Both the position numbers and the translations under genes were made by a program. This document shows positions 41,799-49,340 of a DNA stretch of 64,000 nucleotides, in pieces. The notes beneath the pieces are model-generated. The model was given only the letters and a program-made list of their open reading frames with translations. It ran no database searches and was not told the origin of the DNA. The stretch's first letter is position 1, and the number at the start of each line of letters is the position of its first letter. The DNA comes from an uncultured Ruminococcus sp. (GTDB lineage: Bacteria > Bacillota > Clostridia > Oscillospirales > Acutalibacteraceae), in contig CAJODM010000001.1 of NCBI GenBank assembly GCA_905233755.1, positions 1-64,000 of the forward strand, in the 5' to 3' direction.

Positions 41799-42917
41799 AT
41801 GCGGACGTTGCGGTTCATCGGGTTTGTGGTGGTGCTGTTCTCGATCTTTGTGATTGGAGCAAAGGCAGCGGCAATAGATACCTTTGATAATTCTTTGGAA
41901 GAACTAAAGAACGGCTTCTCGGACGAGCTGAGAGAGGATCTCGAGACGCTCGGCATGGATTCGTACGACCTGTCTACCTTGGCGGATGCCGACGCTGCAT
42001 CACTGTATCAGCTCTTATCCGAGAAGTTCAGCGAGAATATCACAGGGCCGCTGTCGGCTGGCGGGGTGGTGATCGCGGTGATCCTTCTGTCGTCGCTGCT
42101 CGAGGGCTATACCGATACGCTCCGCTACAGCTCGACCAAAGAGGTGATGCACATCGTCTCGTCGCTGTGTATCGGCATCGCGATCCTGACCCCGCTGCTT
42201 CAGCTCGTCAGGGACAGCGTGTCGGTCGTCGGGATGACAAGCTCGCTGATGCTCGTCTACATACCTATCATCATCGGGATCCTACTCTTCTCGGGCAGGG
42301 GCGCGGGGTTCGTCGGTCAGTACGGGTTGATGATGAGCATCTGTCAGATCGTCGGACAGGTTATGTCGTCGGTGTTTGCACCGATGATCTGCCTGTACTT
42401 TGGACTGTCGTTCTCAAGCGGCGTCGGGGACCGCATTCGGCTCAAAGGGATATGCGAGCTGATCGCCAAGGTGCTCAAGTGGGGGATTGCGTTCTTGATG
42501 AGCATCTTCTCGGCGGCGCTGACCGTTCGCTCGGTGATCACCGGCGCACTGGACACGGTCGCGACGCGGGCGGTGCGGTTTACGCTGTCGTCGTTCATCC
42601 CGCTCGTCGGCACGGCGATCTCCGAGGCATACCGCACGATCAACGCTTCTTTGAATGTCCTGCGCTCGGGCAGCGGCGTGTTTGTGATCGCGGCGGTGAT
42701 GCTGTCGTTTCTGCCGGTGATGGTGCGGTGTGTGCTGTGGATGCTGAGCGTTCATGTGTGCAAGGCGATCTCTGAGCTGTTGGGGGTGCTGTCGTCGGGC
42801 GAGATGCTCGGCGCGCTGTCGTCGGGGTTGACGATCCTTGTGGCGATGCTCATATCGGTGATGACGGTGTTTGTTATCTCGACAGCAGTGCTCGTGATGC
42901 TGGGTGGTTCTGCATGA
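41799..42917 (+). CDS. spoIIIAE: Stage III sporulation protein SpoIIIAE
   Basis: The 372-residue multi-pass membrane protein begins with a signal-like helix (FIGFVVVLFSIFVIGAKA), has a soluble acidic N-terminal segment and then about seven hydrophobic helices from residue 85 on. Family blocks such as GITGPLS-like NITGPLSAGG and FIPLVGTAISEAYRT are visible. ATGA overlap with spoIIIAF. Confidence 0.94.
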   Translation: MRTLRFIGFVVVLFSIFVIGAKAAAIDTFDNSLEELKNGFSDELREDLETLGMDSYDLSTLADADAASLYQLLSEKFSENITGPLSAGGVVIAVILLSSLLEGYTDTLRYSSTKEVMHIVSSLCIGIAILTPLLQLVRDSVSVVGMTSSLMLVYIPIIIGILLFSGRGAGFVGQYGLMMSICQIVGQVMSSVFAPMICLYFGLSFSSGVGDRIRLKGICELIAKVLKWGIAFLMSIFSAALTVRSVITGALDTVATRAVRFTLSSFIPLVGTAISEAYRTINASLNVLRSGSGVFVIAAVMLSFLPVMVRCVLWMLSVHVCKAISELLGVLSSGEMLGALSSGLTILVAMLISVMTVFVISTAVLVMLGGSA

Positions 42918-43375
42918 CGGCGGCTGCGGTGACGCTGTGCGTTGTGTCGATGGTATGCTCGCTGCTGTTCTCGGTCATCCCCGGCACACGGATGAAGAAG
43001 ACGGCGAACTTTGTCCTCGGGATCTTCATCATCAGCGCGCTAGCGCTGCCGCTGACGGACGCGCTGAGCACGCTGCGGGGATCCGATGACACAACGCTCT
43101 CTGATGAGCCCACCTATAACGAGGACGAATACATCGACGCTGTCGCACAAGAGACGTCCGATAACCTCGTCCGCGCGCTCGATAACCTGTTGCTTAACGA
43201 GGGGATCGAGGTCAACAACATCCGGCTGTCGCTGCGGGTGGATGAAGATTTTCGCATATATGTCCGTCGGGTCGTCATATATATTAGCGAGGACATGACA
43301 GACAGGCAGGACAAAATCGAAAGTATCATATACAGGAATCTCTCAAAGGAGGCCGAGATCGTTGTGGAAGAATAA
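42914..43375 (+). CDS. spoIIIAF: Stage III sporulation protein SpoIIIAF
   Basis: The 153-residue protein has two N-terminal helices (VTLCVVSMVCSLLFSVIP and ANFVLGIFIISALALPL) and a soluble C-terminal domain, as in the family. It starts at an ATG overlapping the AE stop and overlaps AG by 14 bases. Sequence conservation in AF is low, so the call leans on position and layout. Confidence 0.88.
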   Translation: MTAAAVTLCVVSMVCSLLFSVIPGTRMKKTANFVLGIFIISALALPLTDALSTLRGSDDTTLSDEPTYNEDEYIDAVAQETSDNLVRALDNLLLNEGIEVNNIRLSLRVDEDFRIYVRRVVIYISEDMTDRQDKIESIIYRNLSKEAEIVVEE

Positions 43376-43787
43376 GCTGTCATCACTCTTGAAATCTCCC
43401 AAAATCGTGCGGATATCGGTGATCGTCGGTATCGTTGCGATCGCGTTGATATTCCTCTCGTCGGTGATATCGTTCCCGTCTCTCTCCGATCCGGACGCAA
43501 AGCTATACAGCGAGCAGATCAGAACAGAGCTGACCGAGATCCTCTCGGGCATCGATGGGGTAGGGGAGCTGAGTATCTTTCTAACGATGGACAACGCCGG
43601 CGAGAACGTCTATCTGAGCAACTCGGACACCAAGACCAAGAGCATCGAGCCCACCGTTCGCGGGGTGGTGATCGTATGCGACGGCGGTGACGATGCGGTG
43701 GTCGTCGGCAGGGTGCTCGACGCAGTTACAAAGTCCTTGTCCATCTCATCCGACAGAGTATGCGTCACCAAGAAACGCCAATCATAA
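43362..43787 (+). CDS. spoIIIAG: Stage III sporulation protein SpoIIIAG
   Basis: Ring-forming component of the feeding tube. The 141-residue protein has one N-terminal helix (VIVGIVAIALIFLSSVI) and a RBM-type domain (LSGIDGVGELSIFLTMD, then RGVVIVCDGGDDAVV). The start is a TTG with AAAGGAGG nine bases upstream, inside the end of spoIIIAF. It is shorter than B. subtilis AG (about 229), having lost the long loop insertion in the ring domain. Confidence 0.88.
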   Translation: MWKNKLSSLLKSPKIVRISVIVGIVAIALIFLSSVISFPSLSDPDAKLYSEQIRTELTEILSGIDGVGELSIFLTMDNAGENVYLSNSDTKTKSIEPTVRGVVIVCDGGDDAVVVGRVLDAVTKSLSISSDRVCVTKKRQS

Positions 43788-43802
43788 CAGATGGAGGTCA
43801 TC

Positions 43803-44348
43803 ATGAAATTCAAGAAGAAGTATATCATCATCTCAGCGCTGGTGCTGGCGCTCGGCGCGGCGGTCTATCTGAACTGGTCGTTCTCGGATGCGGGAACACT
43901 GCTCTCACCGGCGAGCCGTGAGCTGGGAGAGGCGACCCATGTCAGCGCGTCGATCGCGTCAGCCGACGAGGCAGCCCGGGTATCAAAGGAGCTCAGCGAC
44001 GCACAGCAGTACTTTGCCAAGGCGAAGAACGAGCGAAAACAGACCGAGGACGCCCTGTTGAGCGAGGCAAAAGAAGTGTTGTCCCTTACAGAAGGCACCG
44101 ATGACGCCAAGCAGGAAGCCGCCGCTCAGCTTTCTAAGCTCGAGGACAGGATCGCCGCCGAGAGCAACATCGAGAACATCCTGTGCGGCAAGGGGTTCAG
44201 CGAATGTGTGTGCTTCCTCTCGGATGAGGGATGCTCGGTCGCCGTGCTGCATCAGGAGCTCGAGGATGTCGGTGCGCTGATCGTCAAGGACACGGTGCTG
44301 TCCCAGACATCGCTCGAATTCAACAACATCACCATCGTCGAGATATAG
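43803..44348 (+). CDS. spoIIIAH: Stage III sporulation protein SpoIIIAH
   Basis: Partner of SpoIIQ across the two membranes. The 181-residue protein has a start KKKYIIISALVLALGAAVYLNW (membrane helix), a long coiled middle rich in Ala, Glu and Lys, and a C-terminal YscJ/FliF-like domain with ENILCGKGFSECVCFLSD. GGAGG lies five bases before the ATG at 43803; an in-frame ATG at 43791 lies at the site itself and was rejected. Confidence 0.93.
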   Translation: MKFKKKYIIISALVLALGAAVYLNWSFSDAGTLLSPASRELGEATHVSASIASADEAARVSKELSDAQQYFAKAKNERKQTEDALLSEAKEVLSLTEGTDDAKQEAAAQLSKLEDRIAAESNIENILCGKGFSECVCFLSDEGCSVAVLHQELEDVGALIVKDTVLSQTSLEFNNITIVEI

Positions 44349-44389
44349 TCGCTGTTGCGTTCGATTCAGCCAGAATATTGCAGAAAGAA

Positions 44390-44414
44390 AGGACGACCGG
44401 TTCTCGGTCGTCCT
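44390..44414. terminator. Bidirectional terminator between spoIIIAH and pulA
   Basis: AGGACGACCG pairs with CGGTCGTCCT (44390-44399 with 44405-44414, five-base loop). Read on the minus strand the stem is followed by TTTCTTTC; on the plus strand the tail is weaker. Confidence 0.75.
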
Positions 44415-44424
44415 GTTGCTGTTC

Positions 44425-46485
44425 TTATATGGTGGCAGTAGCATCGGGCTTTACTGGATCGGGTGCTTCCGTTGGTACTGTCGGCGGCTCTTGCATCGCT
44501 TCATCATGCGGGGTGATACCATTGAGCCGGTTATAGCTCTTCTGGTCGACGATCACGATCGCCGAGCGCGGCGGCACGGGGTCGCCGAGGCGGAACTCGG
44601 ATATCGCACGATCCGACGCGACCGAGTTGTCGGCGATCATCACCCACTTCTCGGGCAGGTCGAACTTCGACTTGATCTCGGCGGGGGCAGGGTTCTCGCT
44701 GTTGTTCAGGATCACCGACAGCATATCCCACTCGTCGTCGCGGTCGTTCTTCAGCGTCATCGAGATCGACTGGCCGTGATAGACCACATAGCTGTCGTTG
44801 ACCGCCTTGGTCGAGTTGTCCCTAAGGGGTGAGAACAGCTTTCGAATCCGGATGAGACCGGCATAGTAGCTCACCAGCGACCGGTACGTGACGGTGCGGG
44901 TCCAGTCGATCGAGTTCACCGAGTCGGGCGACCTGTAGGAGTTGTGATCCCCGCGCTTGGTGCGGGCGAACTCTTCGCCCGCGAGCAGGAACGGGATGCC
45001 GTGCGACATGAAGATCAGCGCGGCGGATAGCTTGTTCTGCTTGATATATAAGCTGTCGGTGGTGTCGTACTTCTCGCACCAGTTCGACTTGAGGATCTTA
45101 TCCCACAGGGTGAGGTTGTCGTGCGCCGAGGCATAGGTGATGCACTGGCTCGGGGCGTTCGCCCAGTTGCCGAAGGTGACGGACGACGCGCCCATCATAC
45201 CGGCGATGATGTTGTACACGCTGTGCGCCGACCCCTGGATATATCCCTTCGAGTCGTCGTCCGAGCCGCCCTTGATACCGTGGCGCATATCGTCGTTGAA
45301 CATCCCGATACGGTCGGACAGCTTCTTGGCGTTCGCCTTGTTGCAGCAGTCCTCGGCGGATATCCCGTTCTCACCGTCGTTGGCGGTCCATGGCTCGCCG
45401 TACATCACGATCCGCGGATCGATCCGGTCGAGCTGTTCGCGGATGAGGTTCATCGTCTCAACATCGTGACACGCCATCAGATCGAACCTGAACCCGTCGA
45501 TGTGGTACTCCTCGACCCAGTAACGCAGCGATTCGATCATATATTTGCGGAACATCACCTTGTCAGAGGCGGTGACGTTCCCACATCCGGACGAGTTGAG
45601 GAACCGACCGTTCTGCATACGGAAGTAGTAACCCGGCACGGTCATCTCGAACGGCGAGCGGTCGGTCGAGTAGACGTGGTTGTAGACGACGTCCATGATG
45701 ACGCCGATCCCCTCCTCGTGCAGCGAGCGCACCATCTCCTTGAACTCGCGGATACGCACCTCTCCGTGATAGGGATCGGTCGAGTAGGATCCCTCGGGAA
45801 CACAGTAGTTCACCGGATCGTAGCCCCAGTTATAGTCAACATTGGTCACCTCGTTCACCGAGCCGAAGTCGAAAACCGGGTTGAGCTGGACATGGGTAAT
45901 GCCGAGCTGCTTGAGATAGCTCACGCACGTGGGATACTCGGTATAGGGGATGACGGTGTTCTTCTCGGTGAAGGCGAGGAACTTGCCGCGGTGCTCCTTC
46001 GTGATCCCCGATGTATCGGAGGACGAGAAGTCGCGGACATGTACCTCCCAGATCACCGCGTCGTTAGCGGTATCGGGCAGGATATGCCGATCCTCCGCCC
46101 AGCCCTCGGGGTCGGTGGACGACAGGTCGATCACCATCGAACGCTGCGAGTTGACGCCCACCGCCTTGCTGTAGACGTCTTGTGTCTCGTGGGTACCGTT
46201 CTCGGTCTTGACGACATAGGTATAGTAGGTGCCGGAAAGGTCTCCGTCGATGGTCGTCGACCATACGCCCGTGAGCGAGTCGAAGAGCATCTGCTTAATG
46301 CCCAACACCTGGGCGCCCGCCTCATAGAACGAACCGGTGGAGTAGAGCTTTAAGAGCACCTGTTCGGCAGAGGGGGCCCATACCTTGAAGGTGGTGCATT
46401 CGGGCGTATAGGTGAACCCGAGATCGCCGCCGTCATAGGTGGGGTATAGCTCAGTTTTGTTCGAGTAAAATGCGTTTGTAGCCAT
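44425..46485 (-). CDS. pulA: Type I pullulanase
   Basis: Cleaves alpha-1,6 branches of pullulan, starch or glycogen. The 686-residue protein has an N-terminal CBM48-like domain (CTTFKVWAPSAEQVLLKLY), the pullulanase signature YNWGYDP (about 218-224), nucleophile Asp 335 in GFRFDLMACHD, and acid/base Glu 364 in MYGEPW. No signal peptide is present, so it is cytosolic and probably debranches stored glycogen or imported maltodextrin. The C-terminus ends in a short Pro/Thr/Glu tail. It is alone on the minus strand with its own promoter. Confidence 0.95.
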   Translation of the reverse strand: MATNAFYSNKTELYPTYDGGDLGFTYTPECTTFKVWAPSAEQVLLKLYSTGSFYEAGAQVLGIKQMLFDSLTGVWSTTIDGDLSGTYYTYVVKTENGTHETQDVYSKAVGVNSQRSMVIDLSSTDPEGWAEDRHILPDTANDAVIWEVHVRDFSSSDTSGITKEHRGKFLAFTEKNTVIPYTEYPTCVSYLKQLGITHVQLNPVFDFGSVNEVTNVDYNWGYDPVNYCVPEGSYSTDPYHGEVRIREFKEMVRSLHEEGIGVIMDVVYNHVYSTDRSPFEMTVPGYYFRMQNGRFLNSSGCGNVTASDKVMFRKYMIESLRYWVEEYHIDGFRFDLMACHDVETMNLIREQLDRIDPRIVMYGEPWTANDGENGISAEDCCNKANAKKLSDRIGMFNDDMRHGIKGGSDDDSKGYIQGSAHSVYNIIAGMMGASSVTFGNWANAPSQCITYASAHDNLTLWDKILKSNWCEKYDTTDSLYIKQNKLSAALIFMSHGIPFLLAGEEFARTKRGDHNSYRSPDSVNSIDWTRTVTYRSLVSYYAGLIRIRKLFSPLRDNSTKAVNDSYVVYHGQSISMTLKNDRDDEWDMLSVILNNSENPAPAEIKSKFDLPEKWVMIADNSVASDRAISEFRLGDPVPPRSAIVIVDQKSYNRLNGITPHDEAMQEPPTVPTEAPDPVKPDATATI

Positions 46486-46522
46486 AATTCCTCAATCCAA
46501 CGTAGTTTTCGCAGATATAATT

Positions 46523-46551
46523 ATTGTAGCATCATCGGTCTTTGTTTACAA
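46523..46551 (-). promoter_or_regulatory. SigmaA promoter of pulA
   Basis: On the minus strand TTGTAA (46546-46551) and TACAAT (46523-46528) lie 17 bases apart with an extended -10 TGC. Confidence 0.65.
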
Positions 46552-46555
46552 GACC
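46537..46555. promoter_or_regulatory. Inverted repeat at the pulA -35 region
   Basis: GGTCTTT (46537-46543) and CAAGACC (46549-46555) form a near-perfect inverted repeat over the -35 of pulA. It could be an operator for a sugar-responsive repressor; no regulator is encoded next to it. Confidence 0.3.
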
Positions 46556-46676
46556 GAATAAGAATTATAAGGTGTAAAATTATCACAATTTATCGTTTTT
46601 TCAGTGAGAACACAGCGTTCCTCTGTTATGATGGTATGTCAGATGTGCTTTGATGTGAAAAACATCCACCGATCGG

Positions 46677-46705
46677 TTTACAAATCCCGCATTTTGTGCT
46701 AAAAT
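46677..46705 (+). promoter_or_regulatory. SigmaA promoter of nusB
   Basis: TTTACA (46677-46682) and TAAAAT (46700-46705) are 17 bases apart with an extended -10 TGC. The nusB ATG at 46735 follows. The rest of the 249-base gap between the divergent pulA and nusB genes holds no gene. Confidence 0.65.
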
Positions 46706-46734
46706 ATAACGGAATATAAAGCGAGGGATCAACT

Positions 46735-47196
46735 ATGTGTGACAGCAGTGACAAGATTCTACCCGACGAGACAGAGCAGAAGATGCGCGATCGCAACACC
46801 GTCTCGCGCTATAAGATGCGCGAGCAGGCGTTCTTTCTGTGCTTTGAGAGCTTGTTCTCCGATACCGATATCGACGAACTGGCGGATAACGCCGGAGATG
46901 CGCGGGATGTGTTCGTCAGCGACTATGCGATCATGTGCGCCCGCGGTGTTGTCGAGCACGAGAGCGCGCTCGATGCGCTTATCTCTGCCCATCTGAAAGA
47001 GGGGTGGAAGGTCAGCCGCATCTCGCGAGTATCGCTTGCGGTGCTGCGGCTGGCAATATATGAGATACAGTATGTCGAGAACGTCCCCGTGTCGGTTTCG
47101 ATCAACGAGGCGGTCGAGCTTGTCAAGAAGTATTCTGTGCCTGAGGACGCGGCGTTTGTCAACGGTGTGCTCGGCGCGGTGGAAAAGTCGCTATGA
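46735..47196 (+). CDS. nusB: Transcription antitermination factor NusB
   Basis: RNA-binding protein for rRNA antitermination. The 153-residue product has the helical NusB domain: SRYKMREQAFFLCFE, an LKEGWKVSRISRVSLAVLRLAIYEI segment in two pieces, and VSINEAVELVKKYSVPEDAAFVNGVLG near the end. It carries about 20 extra N-terminal polar residues. ATGA overlap with the next gene. Confidence 0.93.
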   Translation: MCDSSDKILPDETEQKMRDRNTVSRYKMREQAFFLCFESLFSDTDIDELADNAGDARDVFVSDYAIMCARGVVEHESALDALISAHLKEGWKVSRISRVSLAVLRLAIYEIQYVENVPVSVSINEAVELVKKYSVPEDAAFVNGVLGAVEKSL

Positions 47197-48125
47197 GCGT
47201 CTGTCTCGGGATCGACACCTCTAACTATACCACCTCGGCGGCGTTGTATGACGCCGATACCGGTGCGGTACTGATGGCGCGCAAGCTATTGCCGGTGCGT
47301 CAGGGCGAGCGCGGTCTGCGCCAGAGCGACGCTGTGTTCCATCATGTTCGCCAGCTCCCCGATCTGCTGGAGCAGCTGATGCGCGACGGCGCGGATGCTG
47401 TCGCCGCTGTCGGCGTATCATCGCGTCCGCGCTCGGTGGACGGATCGTATATGCCGTGCTTTACCGTCGGCGAGGGTGCCGCACGGGAGCTGTCGGCGGT
47501 GCTCCGCATCCCGCTGTATCGCTTCTCGCACCAGCAGGGGCATATCGCCGCGGCGCTCTACAGCGCCGATCGGCTCGATCTGCTGTATACGCCGCATATC
47601 GCCTTTCACGTCAGCGGCGGCACGACCGAGGCGCTGCTTGTCAACGGGGAACAGGGGCTGTTGACGACGCGGCTGCTCGCCCATACGCTCGACCTCAACG
47701 CCGGTCAGCTGATCGATCGGGTCGGCGTGATGATGGGGCTGTCCTTCCCGTGCGGAAAGGAGCTCGAGAAGCTCGCCGCACGCTGTACCGATACGATCAC
47801 GGTCCGACCGACGATCAAAGGCGGCGACTGCTGCCTTTCGGGTATCGAGAATCAGTGCCGAAAGCTCCTTTATGACGGCTATCCGGTGGAATATATCGCC
47901 CGGTTCACCCTGCTCTCTGTGCAGGAGACGATCTATGAGATGTGTGAGAGGATAGAGCGCGACTATCCCGATATGCCCGTCGTGTTCGCGGGCGGGGTGA
48001 TGTCGAACGCGCTGATCCGCGAGTCGATACAGCGTCGGATATCCTGTGTGTTCGCATCACCGGAGTATTCGACAGATAACGCGGCGGGGATCGCGCTGCT
48101 CGCCGCCATAACGGGTGAATCATGA
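47193..48125 (+). CDS. TsaD-like (Kae1/Gcp fold) paralogue
   Basis: A 310-residue ASKHA-fold protein related to TsaD, the tRNA t6A threonylcarbamoyl transferase. It opens GIDTSNYTTS and keeps the metal-site histidines as HQQGH (near 113 and 117) and the C-terminal TDNAAG aspartate. It differs from true TsaD: the GGHT-type motif reads GGTTE and the protein is about 25-30 residues shorter. True TsaD is not in this window, so it may be elsewhere. The nusB-this-xseA order points to a translation or RNA role, but its reaction is unknown. Starts and ends in ATGA overlaps. Confidence 0.75.
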   Translation: MSVCLGIDTSNYTTSAALYDADTGAVLMARKLLPVRQGERGLRQSDAVFHHVRQLPDLLEQLMRDGADAVAAVGVSSRPRSVDGSYMPCFTVGEGAARELSAVLRIPLYRFSHQQGHIAAALYSADRLDLLYTPHIAFHVSGGTTEALLVNGEQGLLTTRLLAHTLDLNAGQLIDRVGVMMGLSFPCGKELEKLAARCTDTITVRPTIKGGDCCLSGIENQCRKLLYDGYPVEYIARFTLLSVQETIYEMCERIERDYPDMPVVFAGGVMSNALIRESIQRRISCVFASPEYSTDNAAGIALLAAITGES

Positions 48126-49339
48126 ATCATTATACACCGAAGGTGTTCACGGTATCTCAGCTGAACAGCCATATCAACAACCTGATATCGAACGATCCGG
48201 AACTTGGCGTCATCTTCATCGAGGGCGAGCTATCGAACCTCAAGGTGAACGCCCGCAGCGGGCATATGTACTTCTCGCTCAAGGACGAGAACAGCGTGGT
48301 GAACGCCGTGATGTTCAAGTGGGCGGCCCAGTCGCTGCGGTTTCGGCCCGAGAGCGGGATGAAGGTGATCCTGCGCGCGTCTGTCACGGTCTATGAGCCG
48401 ATGGGACAGTACCAGCTGCGCGTCGAGGATATGCAGCCCGACGGTGTCGGGGTGCTTGCGATGCAGCTCGAACAGCTCAAGAAACGCCTCAACGCCGAGG
48501 GGCTCTTCGCCCCCGAGCACAAGCAGCCGATCCCCCGCTATCCCGGCACCATCGGGGTGATCACTTCACCGACCGGAGCTGCTCTGCGTGATATCCTCAA
48601 CATCCTCTCGCGCCGCTATCCGTGCGCCGAGGTGGTGCTCGCGCCGGTGCTCGTCCAAGGGGATGGCGCGCCCGAACAGCTCGTCAGGGCAGTCGATGCG
48701 TTCTCTGACTCCGGTATCGCCGACGTCATCATCATCGGACGCGGCGGCGGGTCGATGGAGGATCTATGGGCGTTCAATGATGAATCGCTTGTGCGGGCGA
48801 TCTACCGATGCCGCACGCCGGTGATCTCGGCCGTCGGGCATGAGACAGATACCACGCTGTGCGACTTTGTCAGCGATTTGCGGGCGCCGACGCCGTCGGC
48901 GGCTGCAGAACTTGCGGTACCCGACCGCGACGAGCTGCTCTCCTCCATATACGCTGCCTTTGACTATGCGAGCGGGATGATGCACAAGCGGATATCGGCA
49001 TATGACAGCGACTTTGAGAACCTTCACCGGCTCGTGCTGGCGCGCTCTCCGATGCCGTCGATCGACCACCATGTCGAGCTGATCCGCTCGCTGTATGAAC
49101 GTGCGGCGAACGCCGCCGAGTACACCTATCGCTATAGCGTTGATTCTGCCGTCAAGCTCTATGAGAAGCTCGATCTGCTCAACCCTGTCTCGGTGCTGAC
49201 GCGCGGGTATGCGTATCTCACTCATGAGGATCGGCACATCCGCTCTATCAAAGAGCTCTCTGTCGGGGACATGCTATCCGTTCGTCTGTCAGACGGCACC
49301 GCATCGGCTGTTGTCAGCGAAGTACAACCAGAGGAATAA
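48122..49339 (+). CDS. xseA: Exodeoxyribonuclease VII large subunit
   Basis: The large subunit of ExoVII, which degrades single-stranded DNA. The 405-residue protein has the N-terminal OB fold (GELSNLKVNARSGHMYFSLKD), the catalytic domain blocks GVITSPTGAALRDI, GRGGGSMEDLWAFND and AVGHETDTTLCDF, and a helical C-terminal region ending with NPVSVLTRGYAYL. The small subunit gene xseB does not follow, although the two are neighbours in many Firmicutes. ATGA overlap with the gene before. Confidence 0.95.
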   Translation: MNHYTPKVFTVSQLNSHINNLISNDPELGVIFIEGELSNLKVNARSGHMYFSLKDENSVVNAVMFKWAAQSLRFRPESGMKVILRASVTVYEPMGQYQLRVEDMQPDGVGVLAMQLEQLKKRLNAEGLFAPEHKQPIPRYPGTIGVITSPTGAALRDILNILSRRYPCAEVVLAPVLVQGDGAPEQLVRAVDAFSDSGIADVIIIGRGGGSMEDLWAFNDESLVRAIYRCRTPVISAVGHETDTTLCDFVSDLRAPTPSAAAELAVPDRDELLSSIYAAFDYASGMMHKRISAYDSDFENLHRLVLARSPMPSIDHHVELIRSLYERAANAAEYTYRYSVDSAVKLYEKLDLLNPVSVLTRGYAYLTHEDRHIRSIKELSVGDMLSVRLSDGTASAVVSEVQPEE

Positions 49340-49340
49340 T

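Noticed and set aside
45121..46353. A 410-residue plus-strand frame opposite pulA
   Set aside because: Shadow of pulA; rich in His, Arg and Val as expected from reversed codons.
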